In this document: piece by piece, positions 12,394-25,323 of the stretch
Layout of the letters: every line of letters starts with the position of its first letter
Numbering within the stretch: the first letter of the stretch is position 1
Assembly (NCBI GenBank): GCA_030549775.1
Contig: CM060181.1
Coordinates: 52,644,218-52,708,217 of the forward strand
Length of the DNA stretch: 64,000 nt
Source of the DNA: Tamarix chinensis
Lineage: Eukaryota > Streptophyta > Magnoliopsida > Caryophyllales > Tamaricaceae
Reading direction: 5' to 3'
Program-made: the position numbers and the translations under genes
Notes under the pieces: generated by a model
What the model saw: only the letters and a program-made list of their open reading frames with translations
Database searches by the model: none
Told to the model about the DNA's origin: nothing

Positions 12394-13809
12394 ACCATAT
12401 AGGAAAAAGACTCAATTACTATTCATTAGCATAAAGGCACAACACTATTTAATAAGATAAAAGACCTAATTATTCATTGTTATGGAAGGCCCAATAATTC
12501 AATGAGGCACAAGCCACACTACCATGAATAATAAATTATAACACTTGTATTAAAGCAATATAATATAATTATGCTAAGGTTTATTACCGGAACAAAACAA
12601 CACTTAATAAAAAAAAATACAACACACTATAAGAAATCATAAATCCACAATTAGTTTAGAAATACTCCCAAAGCTTCTATAACCCACCAAAACTAATAGT
12701 ACACCCAAGAAAACCATTATGGTTATCCTAAAGCCAAACAAAGACTAAAGATGATTATTTTGCTTATGAAATGAAAATGATGCCCCTAGAGTTAATAATC
12801 TCATTTTAGTACATTTTAAGGTCTAAACCAAGATAATGATGATAAATATTTACACTTGATCAAATTATTATCTAGGTTATCCCATTAAATATTGATATTA
12901 GATCCTAACAAATCCCAAACTTTGTAAAATACCCAGAATACCCTACGTAATTTTACTTATATTAAAATGCTTAAAACCCTAATGTCCACCCAAAAAATTA
13001 AACCCAAAGGACACATTCATTACACTTAACTTATTATCTCAACAACTTACACATTATATACCAAAAATTCTAGAATTAATATAAAATGACAAAAAAATGT
13101 CATCAAACACTTCTAAACATAAAAACATCCAAATATCATATCTAACTCAAAACAAGTACTCCAAACCCTAATCTATTGTGTATCAAATTGAAAGTAAAAG
13201 ACCAAATGTTTATAATGATAAGCCCAAATTTAAAAAATAATTGAAAAGATCATAACACCCATGAGGCCAAGAACTCTAAGAAAAATCTTAAAACCAAAGC
13301 TCTTCCAAACCAAACAAAATACACACACAAACTTATATGCAAATATACACGTAATGACATGCTTAATCAAAATTTAAAAGGCCAAAAATCTATTTAAAAA
13401 AAACTAAAGGCCAAGACATGTAAAACATTGCATTATAGTCTTTTTTCATCTAGCATTCCAGATAATCAAAATTAATCTTAAGCACATGGTTATAAATATA
13501 ATAACATGGTTGATAAAATCAAATGCAAAATGAACATAAGATAATTATATATTTTAAACACTAAAATACATAAACTGACATATTTGCACCATAAATCATA
13601 AAAGGTATATTTCATATAAAATCACATGAATATCATGATATCATGCTCAACACTTGCAACACATTACCGTGCTTTTATTAGACTAAAACCACTAACATGA
13701 TTATAATCAAAATAACAACACATAGAATATAAATTTAACTTCTAAATTATTGATTAAATTACCTATCTCATATGCTCTAAATCATAAAATAAAATCCAAG
13801 CTAACACTG
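12394..13809. other. AT-rich gene-free region
   Basis: No open frame, repeat or element border stands out. The composition is A-rich on the + strand with frequent short stops in all frames. Confidence 0.5.
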
Positions 13810-16470
13810 TAACACTCTAAATCGATACTACTATTTCACTAAATGAGGCTATTTAACTAAGATAATTAGGGTTAGAGAAACGACGTATCATATCACCTAT
13901 TATGAGGTTTTCACTCACCAAATTAATTTTGAAATTACGATTTTCTAATATCATAATAAAAAAATAATATATAATTTAAATTAAAAAAATATTTGAATAT
14001 ATCAAAAAACAAATATCGACATAAAACATTTCATTTCAATATATTATTTTCCAAACAACAATTATGAAATTATTTTTCCATAATTTTATCGACCTATGCA
14101 AAGCACAGATTTTTTTTTCAATAAATAAAAATATATCACAAGATATAAGTACATAACAACTAAAATATTTGGATATAAAAATAGAAAATAAAAAAAAATA
14201 GCAATTAAATATGAATAATGTGTTGGAAGTTCAACATATTTTGCCTCAATTAATTGACCTAATGAAAAGCAAAGTAATTTTGTAGGTTTTAGGCCTTAAA
14301 AAAATGGCTCATATGAAATATCTAAATATTTATGAGGAAAAGTCCAAAATTATAAAATATCCTAAGATTAGAAAAATATCTAAGATACTATAATGGATAT
14401 CTTTAGAGGAAGAATTTTAGCCCTTGGACTAAAACTATGTTGGTATAATTTTAGCCATTGGTTAAGGAGACGTTAAAGCATCATTAGGAGTGAGTGTTCC
14501 TTTTTTGTATCCAAGGCAAAAGTTGAGTTCAATACAATGTCAAATTCTTTTATCTCATTATTTATGCTTTTTTATTTCCAAAATTACATTTCTCCTAAAT
14601 CCCCTTCAAAAATAATCTGAAACCCATGATCTTCCAACATAATGTATCTTAATTTTTTTAAAAAGAACCATAACTGATAAAATGGAGTAATAGAGATTAA
14701 ATTACTCAAAGCTAAACAAACAAATGCATAAAAAATAATAAATTTGATATTTCATTTATTATCGGTGCTAATAAGAAATAAGATATAAATATTATTGTAT
14801 TTTATGTTTGAGTATTGCCATCCGAAATTTTAGGTAATAATCATCAACAATATTCAACTTTTTAAAGTAGTTGTGAAATGATTGTTGTTTGGTATAGGTA
14901 TATTTAATTCCCAAAATTAAGTATTATGTACATCATAACAATTTAGCAAATCAAATATTCAACATTTTGTACAAATGTTACAAGTAAAAGTTCAAAATAC
15001 TACATTCTTACTTAGTTAAATCTTGCAAATAAGAGCATTAAATACAATACTCTAAGCCTAATTTTACCAACCCAGTTTCTTCACTACGAACCTCCATAGT
15101 TTCTTCACTACCACACACTATATTATCAAATGATCCAACTGTCCATAGAAATATCACATATTGTTGAGTCTAACATATGCCAACCCTTGAGCATACACTT
15201 CACACCTGGTGAATTCTAGCAAGTTAGTCAACTTATAATCTTCTATCTTGGCATATCTTGATGGCACCATATCATTTTGTACTAGAACACCTTTACCAAT
15301 TTTTTTCTTAGGTTGTCATACATTTGTCAAACTAAATCTCTATGTCATATTGCTCAATGGTCTAATAGAAATTATCTCCTAATTGCAAGATATGCTTAGC
15401 TATCCAAGACATATATACTCTAATAGAAACTTTCCATATGGCATCACTGATGTGGAATTTTCCATGTATCTAATTCACCCATACGCTCTTCTTATGTTAT
15501 TCTATATTCAATTGTTATTTTCAAATGAAAATGTGGTTCCATACTTCCATTTGTCAAAGGCCTAAGCCCTCTTCCTACTTTGGATGGCAAATTCTATTCC
15601 AAGAACTGGAACATTTCCTTATTCTTATTACCATGTTACATTGGAAAACATTTGGAAACATATAAACCAATTGGTGCATAGCAAGTTGTGGCAACAAAAA
15701 GCACTTTCATCCAAAAGTGTGTGATACCAAATATAACATATTAAAAGACATGTATCTTGCTAGCATAGCTAAGATATTTCAAAGTCCATGATTTTACTTT
15801 TTAGTTTCAACAAAAAATGATTTTTACTATAATCTCTTTATATGAACAAATATGTAAAAAATGAGAATATATATATATATAATGGAAAATGAAAAGCTTT
15901 TAACAAATGAAGAAATAAATCATTTACAAAATAAAATCTAAGCAATAGAGCCTTTGTAACATCTAACAACAAATTAAAAGTAAATAAATGAATAAAAACT
16001 TCAAATTGATTATTTTTTGTAAGAAAATCCATACTCACAAAAGGATTACAATATCTTTATCACCCAAAAAAATAGAATAACATTTTCCAATAAGAAACAA
16101 TGGATATAAACAATTGAAAAATAAATATTCATCAAACATTCAAGTAATAAAATACATACACAATATATAATAATAAATTGAAAAGTTATATAGTGAATAC
16201 AAAACTTTGGATTACAAAATCAAAAATTTTAGCCAAGAGGAAGAGATAAGGAGTATTGGCATTACTTTAACATTCAAACTTTTGAAAAACATGGGACATA
16301 TTATAGTGATGTAGGAGCATTTATGTCAAGCCTATTTTCTTAGAGTACAAGTTTAATGCTTCAAGTATTAAAAGTACATTCTTCAATGTGATGTAATGTA
16401 ATGAACATGGTCGTGAAATATAGGAAGATCATATATGGGCTCTAATGTGATATTTGGAAGGTTTCTAGAA
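13810..16470. other. AT-rich gene-free region with a possible LTR start
   Basis: At about 13810 the word TGTAACACTCTAAATC resembles the start of long gypsy LTRs, but no end is found. At 15060-15800 the sequence is less AT-rich and carries scraps of open frame (for example 15383-15565 +) that I cannot assign. No gene is called. Confidence 0.35.
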
Positions 16471-16479
16471 GCTAGATTA

Positions 16480-16800
16480 TTAATTTACACTTAGTTTAAT
16501 TAGTTTTTTATTTGATTTAATCAAAGTTTGTTTATAAGTTGGTTGGATATACAGTCAAATATTTTCCTTTTGGAATCTTAGACTAAGTTTTAGATTTTGA
16601 CTTTGATTTTGTCTATTTATCTTAATTGAGTAGGTTATAAGACCTATATAAAGGTGCCAAAATCATTTATTAGGAGAATAATAAAACCAATTTGATCATT
16701 ATAATTAATAATTATCTTAGTGAGATTCCTTTTTCTGTGAGTTATTCAAAGAACCCTCAACTTGGATAATACACACACACACATATATCTGTCAAAACCT
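16480..16800 (+). promoter_or_regulatory. LTR-like promoter segment
   Basis: A T-rich stretch leads to GACCTATATAAAGG near 16640-16655, followed 40-60 bases later by AATAATAAAACC and a leader-like region ending in a short CA tract. This order is typical of copia-type LTRs. I found no partner copy or coding sequence beside it. Confidence 0.3.
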
Positions 16801-17131
16801 TAAACATAACCATAACCAAAATGTGTTTCTTAACCCAATTACCAAACCAACTATTGTTGTTTGGTTCTTACCATTCATATATCTAGTGGTTCTTGTTATG
16901 TTGGTTAAATTTAATTCTCTTGCTTTTGAAATGCACAAAATAGAAAAGGAGTCTTTGACAATTACTTATTTAACTACTGCAAACCACATATGTGCATTTG
17001 AGTGTCGAAGCTAGATGAGAAAAGATAGAGCATGATTCATTGAAAAAATGATGCTAGATGGAATTATAGTTATGGAAAAGGTGAAATACCATAAAGTGGA
17101 TAGTTCATTTTGTAGAAACCATTAGCTCTTT

Positions 17132-17132
<1 letters not shown>

Positions 17133-17178
<46 letters not shown>
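17133..17178. repeat. (TA)n microsatellite
   Basis: Pure TA dinucleotide tract of about 46 bases. Confidence 0.95.
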
Positions 17179-17182
<4 letters not shown>

Positions 17183-17562
17183 CTACTATTAACAAATCAT
17201 TTGATAGATTCCTTGATCTCATTTGGCTAGGAAATTTATCACGCAATTAGAAGCATTCAAGGAGGGAAATTACATGCTACACTGAATAATGGCTTGCAAG
17301 TTATGCCCATATAAAATCATGATTGCAATTTTGTAATAAATATAAAATAAAATTACATTAAGCATGTGGTTTTTGCATTATTCTGTGTTTCTCCTCTTAA
17401 GACATAAAAATGGCTATAATAAGCTTTTAAGTGACTTTATTTTGAAATTTTCTCATTTAAAAATACAAGATTTATACCAAAATGTTTTTCAAAATTTTCT
17501 CAATAAATAAAAACTTATGTTAAGATAATTTTGATGTATAAAAACTATCAAATACTCATTAG

Positions 17563-17840
17563 TGAGTATCATATGCAATGCATCATATATTTGTGATACA
17601 AACATGTTACAAATAAAATTCAAAATTTATTGCTTTGAAGGCTGACATTCATCAATTTAAATGTCCACATTCATCACTAAGTTCTTAAGTATGATATGTA
17701 ACGTGTCATTAATTCATAATACAGACATGTCACATTCATCACCGTAAAGAACAACATACATTGTTTATGCTACTTACATTGAGTAATTCGAATGTTCATA
17801 ATCATCAATGAATATGACATGTAATTCATCATACATTTGT

Positions 17841-17894
<54 letters not shown>

Positions 17895-18305
17895 CATTTA
17901 TCATAGTAAAGACCAACATTCATTGTTTCAAAGACCAATAGTCATCATCTGTTTAAATGATAGCATGCATTTGTGAATATGATATACAATACATCAATCA
18001 TATGTAACAAAGACATTATATTCATCACTATAAAGACTAACATTCATTGTTATAAAGATTAATATTCATATATTTAAATGATAACATTCATTAGTGAATA
18101 TGATGTGCAATGCATATACATTGATCACTATAAAGACCAACATTCACCATTTGAAAACTAACATTCATTAATAAATTTGAGATGTAATATATTAGACATT
18201 TTATCATATATACATGTGGCATTCATCACTATAAACACCATCATTTTTTTTTATTGCAAATTATCATTCATCAATTTGAATGATAACATTCATCGATGAA
18301 TAAAG
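17563..18305. repeat. Degenerate tandem array, unit about 122 bases
   Basis: Six units begin near 17563, 17686, 17807, 17972, 18094 and 18172. Each contains GAATATGATATGYAAT-like words, then CATCACTATAAAGACCAACATTC, then AAATGATAACATTCAT. The third unit is lengthened by a (TA)n expansion at 17847-17890 and the fifth is shortened. The units differ strongly, so the array is old. No coding capacity is seen. Confidence 0.75.
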
Positions 18306-19797
18306 TTGATGAATGTTGTGCATAATTTTTTTTTAGTCAAAAGTAAATCAATATCGGTGTCTCTTTGTAGAAAAAATCTACTAAACATTTTGGTTTTTTT
18401 TTTTCATTTTCTAAATAGCCGAAATTACGGATAAAATAATTTATGAGCTCATTCATAATTATCTTCATATGTGTAAGGAAGAAACACGGAAGATTGCTGA
18501 ACCTTATAACTATCAAAGGTAGCTAAAACTTCCGAAACTATTTGTCAGATCTCATATCCTCTAACCGGCTTCTTTCTCATTTAATCTCTTTTAACCAGAT
18601 CGCCCTTCACCACTCCCAAACAATGCCTCAACCAAGTAGGCATTTACTAATTGGCCAAGGCTTATCTACGGACAAAGTAAGAGTGGAAGAAATGATTGGT
18701 GCACTTGTTCTCTCGTCCAGAAAATGAGAGTTGCTTAGTGAAAAAATTAATATTTATAAAAAAGAACTATATAGATAAATGAGCTCACGTACAACTGAAT
18801 TGCCATCCTTTTTCATTATACCCAAACTAAAAGAGTATTATTATATTACCGTGAATGAAGAAAGTGCTAATCTAACTCAATTAGATATTTGCGTTTAGAA
18901 AGCTTTTTTACGATTAATTTCACTTTTTTTCTTATGCATGTGCACTAAACATTAGAGTCCTTAAAAGTGAAAAAGGAGGCTAAATTATAAGCTTATTTAT
19001 TTGCTTGATAACATTTTAAGATAAATTATGATTATAAAGAAGGTGATTTTGAGTAATGCAAAGCACAACTAATTATAAGCTAAAATAAAATAATATATAA
19101 ACCATAATAAATAATCTAATTGCAGACACACACTTGTTATCTAGCCACCGAAAACAGCCCGATTGTGTACACTGTACACTCTCACGTTACAGATATGGAG
19201 CAAAATGAAAAGCTCTATCCTTTTGCATGTGAAACAAATACGATTATTAGGTGTCAGAGTATGAGAATCCAATCCATGCAACTAAAGTTTGGCATCGTAG
19301 CAGTAAAGGTTTCCAGATCTCGGGCACATGGATCACTGTCATTCTTGTCTGCTTCTCTTCTCATGTACGAGTACCTCAATCAACTGCTGCTAACTACTGC
19401 ATGCAGTTAAGTACCCCAGGCAAGAACATTCCGAGTTTTTACCTTGTTTTTCGTTAACCGCCGTTTTATTCCCGATTGTCAACACTAGCTAATATATAAA
19501 AGAAATTAAAAAGGTTGCTTAACAAACACTTCTCTGGTTTCGAGTACCCTTTGCTTTGTTGTCGTATTCTTTTACTTTTCCTTTAAAACATATTCCTCGC
19601 CCCGGCGATCCCTAGATCTAGCGATCGATGGAGAGAGTAAAGTAGCAGAGTTTATATAACATGCCGTGTACGCTTGTGATCCAACAGGACTCTTTCTTTT
19701 CTTTTTTCTCTTTTTTTTTTCAAGTGACACGGGGCGAGATCGAACGCATGTGATCCACATTCTACCCCTAATGCCAATACCACCTACGTTGAGAAGC
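18306..19797. other. Gene-free region, possibly host intergenic DNA
   Basis: Short frames at 18542-18727 and 19120-19410 (+) have no recognisable domain. From about 19110 the GC content is higher than in the surrounding AT-rich DNA, and no transposon border is visible. It may be intergenic or promoter sequence of the host. Confidence 0.35.
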
Positions 19798-19813
19798 AGG
19801 AAAAAAAAATTGC

Positions 19814-20067
19814 AACAGGTATGGGCGTAGCCTAACGGTTGAGACATGGTAAGTTGGTACAAGAGGTCCTAGGTTTGAATTTCATGGCAGCCGTAGCGTG
19901 AAAATTTTAACCCTCCAATGTGGGGATGACTCCTTGTGGGTACCATAGACACTGGACTGCTATGTTCTTAACCGTTGGGTCGCCGTGATTTACCTTCCTC
20001 CAACCAAGGCCGTTGGACAAGCAGGTTGGGAGCCCTAGGGGCGAAGAATTTTGCCTTTTGGTGCAAG
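19814..20067 (+). mobile_element. SINE (tRNA-derived) with target-site duplication
   Basis: The head contains a polymerase III box A-like TAGCCTAACGG at 19828-19838 and a box B-like GGTTTGAATTTC at 19872-19883, spaced as in tRNA-derived SINEs. The body of about 250 bases has no open frame. It is bounded by AGGAAAAAAAAATTGC (19798-19813) and AGGAAAAAAATTGC (20068-20081), direct repeats differing only in the A-run, as expected of a retroposition target duplication. SINEs encode no protein and borrow LINE enzymes. Confidence 0.8.
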
Positions 20068-20081
20068 AGGAAAAAAATTGC

Positions 20082-20960
20082 CCTCGTTTGCCTTCATTTT
20101 ACTAACGATAAAAAAAATAGAAATCATTAGAAACTTATTTATCCGACAATCCGATTGATGAAACTAAATTTTGATCAAAATTTTAAGATCAAATTAATCT
20201 AAGTCGGGTCTAGATTTGTATATAATAAATAAATCAAGATCAATCTAGATTTGATCGGATGTAATTTATTATCATTTGTACTGATGGTCCTCTCTTCATC
20301 TAAAATAACAACATATTTAGTAGAAATGTTAATGGATCGGATATCCAGTGTTTCGAATATTCGATGATTGAATATCCAATAAAAAAATTTTAATATTTAA
20401 AAGATCGGATATCCCAAAAAAAACACTTCAGATATTCGGAGTTTTGGATCATATAACAAATAATCCATCCGATTTCCGAAACTTTCGAGCTTGCTACAAT
20501 TGAAAAATATTATATAAAATTATTCAATTGAAAATAATAATAAAAATGATCTAATTTGAACAAATATGATATAATGGTTTGATTTGAGTATTAAATTATA
20601 TTATAGTCAATTAGTAATGTTAAATTTTGGATAATAATTAAATATTTAATCAAAATATTAATTATAAAATATATAATTTACTTACAATAAACACTCATTT
20701 CAAATTATACACACACATATATAATTATATAAAATAAAATTTTATGAAAAATAAACAAGTGTTTAGAGTGTATATGTATATAATTTATCATATAATGTAT
20801 TATTTGTATTTGTCGGATCAAATATTCAATTTATTTAATATTTTATTTATCGGATCAAATATTTAAATTAAAAATAATATATATCGGATCCTTTATTTAA
20901 TATTTTCGATCAAATCATCAAATATCAGATAATATCAATGGCCCAAATATCTAGTCATGT
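20082..20960. repeat. AT-rich block with GGATATCC and TCGGATCAAAT words
   Basis: From 20330 to 20950 the words GGATCGGATATCC, GATATTCGG and TCGGATCAAATATT recur in both orientations. It looks like a diverged, partly palindromic non-coding repeat. No coding sequence or clean terminal repeat was found. Confidence 0.4.
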
Positions 20961-21606
20961 AAAGTTTTTTTTTCTTCTTGGATCCTAAAGACTATAGTAC
21001 AATGGGCATATAAATCGAACAACTACAACCGTTGGAAATCAATATAATACAATTGACGTGAAACAATATAACAATGGGACACAACGAAACAGTATTCAAA
21101 GGTATCCGGATCAAGTTTCAACCATCATGTTGTCATCTAATTTCAATAAAAGAAAAACACCCAACTCGCATGGCCTATGTTATCATCAACATCGAGTAAG
21201 CTGAAATTATTGCATAATAATTTCTCTCTACAAGGTTACTCCCACTCGCCCAATTTAGATTTTAAAACGCCATGGATAATTAAATCGGTTGTTATGCTCA
21301 TACAATCTACAAATTCCTATTTGCTCTGTGAATTACCAAAATAAGGCCGGACGATCCCATTTCTTGGACGACTCTTTCCAATGTATAGAACCAGCTAATC
21401 ATGTCAGTATGGGCTTGCAGCAACGTAGATAAATAAAAATTACATACATGCGTAGCATATAGTGGACAAGTTCATAGATTTGCGGTGATCTTGCATCACT
21501 ATTTAAATGAATTGGTTGCCAAACGTAACATGGGCTCTCATGCCGAGCTGTTCTGTCATGTTTTGTCCGCAGTCTCCTGACCACCAAAGCTTCAAGGTCT
21601 ATTACA
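20961..21606. other. Gene-free region
   Basis: A 62-codon frame on the - strand (21399-21587) has no recognisable domain. Composition is closer to average than in the neighbouring AT-rich repeats. No element borders are seen. Confidence 0.4.
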
Positions 21607-21610
21607 TTTA

Positions 21611-21852
21611 GTGCTCGTTTGGTTAGGGATAATTAAAATTAAAAAAAAATTACTTTCGTATTTTACGTATTTTGTATAATATAATTAAAATTAAAATATT
21701 ATTTTTATAATGAATATTCATTTTAAATATTAATATAATCAAAAATAGATATTTTAATGAAAGCATTTTTATTATTATTAAATAATTAATCTGAAAGATA
21801 CAAAATAGAGATGAATTTTTTCCATTCCTATTATCCCCGTACCGAACAAGCC
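21611..21852. mobile_element. MITE-like element with imperfect terminal inverted repeats
   Basis: The left end GTGCTCGTTTGGTTAGGGAT and the right end, which reads GGCTTGTTCGGTACGGGGAT on the - strand, form an imperfect inverted repeat of about 23 bases. TTTA flanks both ends (21607-21610 and 21853-21856). The interior is AT-rich and non-coding. Size and structure fit a Tourist-like or similar MITE whose superfamily is unsure. Confidence 0.55.
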
Positions 21853-21856
21853 TTTA

Positions 21857-22829
21857 ATCTGAAATATTTCCTTTAAATATTTCTCACTTTACTACCTTTC
21901 TTATTTTTATTAGAGCAGATCCCGAGTCTTTCGTTACCAACTCAGTTGGTGATCTCATTTGTTTTTGTAATTTCGATCCCTTATTCTCCTGTTTGGACAC
22001 TTGCATCGGGATCGTGGAAGATTTCCTTTCTGCCTGTATAATAACTACTTATTATACTATAATGGATCGGATCCAAACTCAGCGCTGGCTGAAGCACAAT
22101 GACCCTTTCTTCTAAATTACCATGGCCCTAAATCAGTAAGATTCACAGCACGTGAATACAAATCATTTCATGATCTGTTAATCTAATGGTTTCTACACCA
22201 ACATTTTTTGAGACGAAGGTCTAGCCCAATATTAACATGAGTTTGGTAGATATATAAGCCAGCGCTCAAGTTTGGTTTAGGATTTTGTTTAGATATACAC
22301 CCTATTTGGTAAAGAGAAACTGGTTTTAAGTTGCCTGCCCTTCCCTTTCTCGTGGTGCTTAGAATGAAAAGTAATGTGCGTCTAATTATAACTAACCTCT
22401 CATTATTATTTCCTTCTTTTCCGGAAAAAAATAATATGAAATTTCACTTCTTGTTTAATGTTATAATATATCTTTTTGATATATTCTATACATTTCAGCT
22501 GCTTCATCCACTCTTTTTGTCCCAACACTCGTAAAAAGACAAGCAACTCATCAACTTTCAACTTCCAAAGATTAGTTGAACGCGTTTACCTGATTAGCTT
22601 TTTACTAGTTGAGCAAACAGATCCTGAAAGTATCTAGGAAATATGGGATTGATTATTAAGAGAATTCGCACCTTAGCACGCCAAGATTATATTACCATAA
22701 CCGTACCAACACACAATGCGTCTATGTGTGTGCAATACAAATCCTATGTTCAATTCCCCCTATTTATTATCATTATTGTATACGCTTAGGAATCATTTGG
22801 ATGATATAGTTTTATGGGTGATGACCTAA
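21857..22829. other. Gene-free region
   Basis: No supported gene. A 67-codon frame at 22331-22534 (+) is hydrophobic and T-rich without a known domain. No transposon borders were found. Confidence 0.4.
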
Positions 22830-22868
22830 TTACCAGTGTACAAAAAAAGAGTCCCAAAAATCGTAGCC

Positions 22869-25282
22869 ATGCAAAAGTACCCAAACCCTAACCTCATCCC
22901 ACTCCAACCTACCATTGTAGCCAACCAGCGAGCCAAGAACACTCACGTCACCATAACCAGTCGTCTTTCCCACAAAACTAACCCTTTCCTGCAGCTTGAC
23001 AACCCTCAGATAGGAAAAACAGAAGCACAAAGGGCACGTTTGGTCGACCCATCCAAGCACAATGAAAGGAATGTATACACGGTGTTTGTGGATAACCTTG
23101 CAAACGGTATCCGAGCAGAGGAAATTAAGGAGTTATTTGATTAGGCTAGTATAGTGAGGGACGTTTTTATCAACATGAAGGTAAGAAGAGCATCGAGCCT
23201 ACATTTCGGCTTTATACAGTTTGGCAGTGAATGGGAGGCAATTGAGGTTGCGAGGAGTATCAACAATATGAAGCTCCATAGTATTCAGCTGCATGCCCCT
23301 CAGGCACTGTTTGGGAGAGATGAACGAAGGCAGCCCAAGGAGCAAAGCAAAGGTAAGCCGATGCCACAAGTGGGAGACCATTTCCTAGAGAAAGGTGGGT
23401 AGTTTCCTGTCCTCAGGGATAGAAGGTCATTTGCCTCGGTTGTTAGAGGTGAAGAAAGGACTATGCAGGGGGAGAAGAGACGACTGATTTCTATACAAGT
23501 GAATGAGAGTGCTCTGGAATGGCTAGACATGAGTGTGGTGGTTGAATCACCCCAACTCCTTCTGCCAGACATCATAATCCTTAAGATAATACAAGATTAG
23601 AGGTATGCTACCAAGGTAAGAGATTTAGGAAGGTTTAAATTTTTAATTACTTTTGAAACTCAAGAAGACTGCAATGTGGCCATGGAGGAAGGAAGTTTGC
23701 TACGGGATTCTTTCCCAACAATGAGGAGATGGAGGATAGATGATGTGTGTGTTTTGAGGCATACTTGGGTAGAGATTAGGGGCTTACCCTTGGTAGCATG
23801 GAGGGAGGAAGTATTGAGGACTTTGGCTACTCCTTATGGATGGTGGGTATGCTAGGAAGAGGAGGGAGACTATGGATTATCCATGGAGGCAACAAGAATT
23901 CTTATAGATACTGCATGTAAGGATGAAATCCAGGAAGTTATGGAGCTACAGATCGGGGAGGCCTCTGCGTTGGTGATGGCAAAGGAGGTTGGCCAAAATT
24001 ACGTTCCTTGGTAGAAGCAATGTCCAGTGAGTTGTGGAGGGTGGCTGGAATCTTCATCAGCCAAGGGCAATGCTGATCGATTGTCTGATCAGGTCTCCAA
24101 GGGTGATGGGTGGCTCACATGCTTGTCGACTTCTTGAGGCATGTAGGATAATGATTGCATAGGGGCTAATGGGTCAGGGTTCGAGGGAAGAATATGTGGG
24201 GAAGTGGAAGAAGCATGTAGTCTTGAGACAGGAGAAGGATCTGTTAGGGAGACAATTGGGAGGGTCGGTAAAATTAAAAGAGGGACAGATAAGCATGCGG
24301 GAGGGGAGGCAGAGGGTTAGAACTATGGGAAGGTTGCTCCAGCTATGTAGGAGGAAGTCCAATAGTCAAGCATGTAGTGCATTGGGGAAGTTGAGGAAGC
24401 ATAGTGTGATGGGCTTGAAGGGGAGAGGCAAAAAGCAAACTTGTGAGGGAAGTGTGTGGACCAACAGAGAGGATTAGGAGGACATGAGGAAGCTACTACC
24501 AAGGAGTTTTTATAGGGAAGCAATCACTATATGGACTCCTTAGGAGAGTAGGGGGAGTTTGAATTAATCAAAAATATGTGGATTATGAAAGAACCAAATT
24601 TTGAGGAGGAAAAGGAGCAGCCTATTTCGAGGAAGTTCCTCCTTTTAGAAGTAAGGAATAGTTGGAAGGGAAGTAAGGACGGGGGAGCCGAGGAGGTTTT
24701 CAATTTTAGAAAGAGTAGAGGTGGAGGGAGAAAGTGTTGCAGAGAGATTATGAGGGTTGTCCATTATGGATAAAAATAGTAGGGGGTATTCAAAGGAGTG
24801 GTATGGAACAACATCAAAGGAGCATTTGGGGGAGGAGGAGGAGGAGGATGTAGAATCTACAAAAATAAAATTAGCACTGGTGGACCATAACCTTGAGAGA
24901 GAAAAGAGATTAATCAAGAAGTGGAGAGGAAAGGGAGAGGAGGAGGATGGAAAAATGGAGGCTCTCAAAGGTAATGATGTAGGATTACAAGTCGGCGAGA
25001 CTTTGGGAGAAGGTGATTGCAATGTGTCGGCAGATGATATACCACCTGGTTTTGAAGGAGTTGGTGGTTTTGAAGCTCTTCATAGACCTAGTCAGTCAGA
25101 GGAAAAAGATGGATCTAGAAATAGAAGAGAGAAGAATGGAGGAGGAGGAGATAAGTGAGGTGAGACAAACTTGGCAATTAGGTAAAAGTATCGAGTTAGC
25201 ACCCAGAGAGGAAGAGAAATGTGTCGAAAAGTTGGTGGGGTTGAGAAGAAGCCAGAGGAATATCTTGAAAAGGAAACTATAA
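22869..25282 (+). pseudogene. LINE ORF1 remnant (RRM, DUF4283-like region)
   Basis: An RRM lies near 23074-23290 (VYTVFVDNLANGI, later FGFIQFGSEWEA). A following region at about 23480-23850, with TWVEIRGLPLVAW, resembles the DUF4283 domain common in plant LINE ORF1. The C-terminal part is charged and contains DDIPPGFEGVGG, ending with RRSQRNILKRK. ORF1 proteins bind the element RNA and form the particle with ORF2. In-frame stops occur at 23142-23144 and 23400-23402 and several more follow, with frame changes near 24100-25100. The start at 22869 is the first in-frame ATG; upstream codons in that frame run into a stop. Confidence 0.78.
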
Positions 25283-25323
25283 GAGGGTGTTTTGGAGATA
25301 GGGGAGATCGAAGTTTTTCCCTG

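Noticed and set aside
19120..19410. 96-codon frame (+) as a host gene
   Set aside because: No domain and an overlapping frame of similar quality; no promoter or exon evidence.
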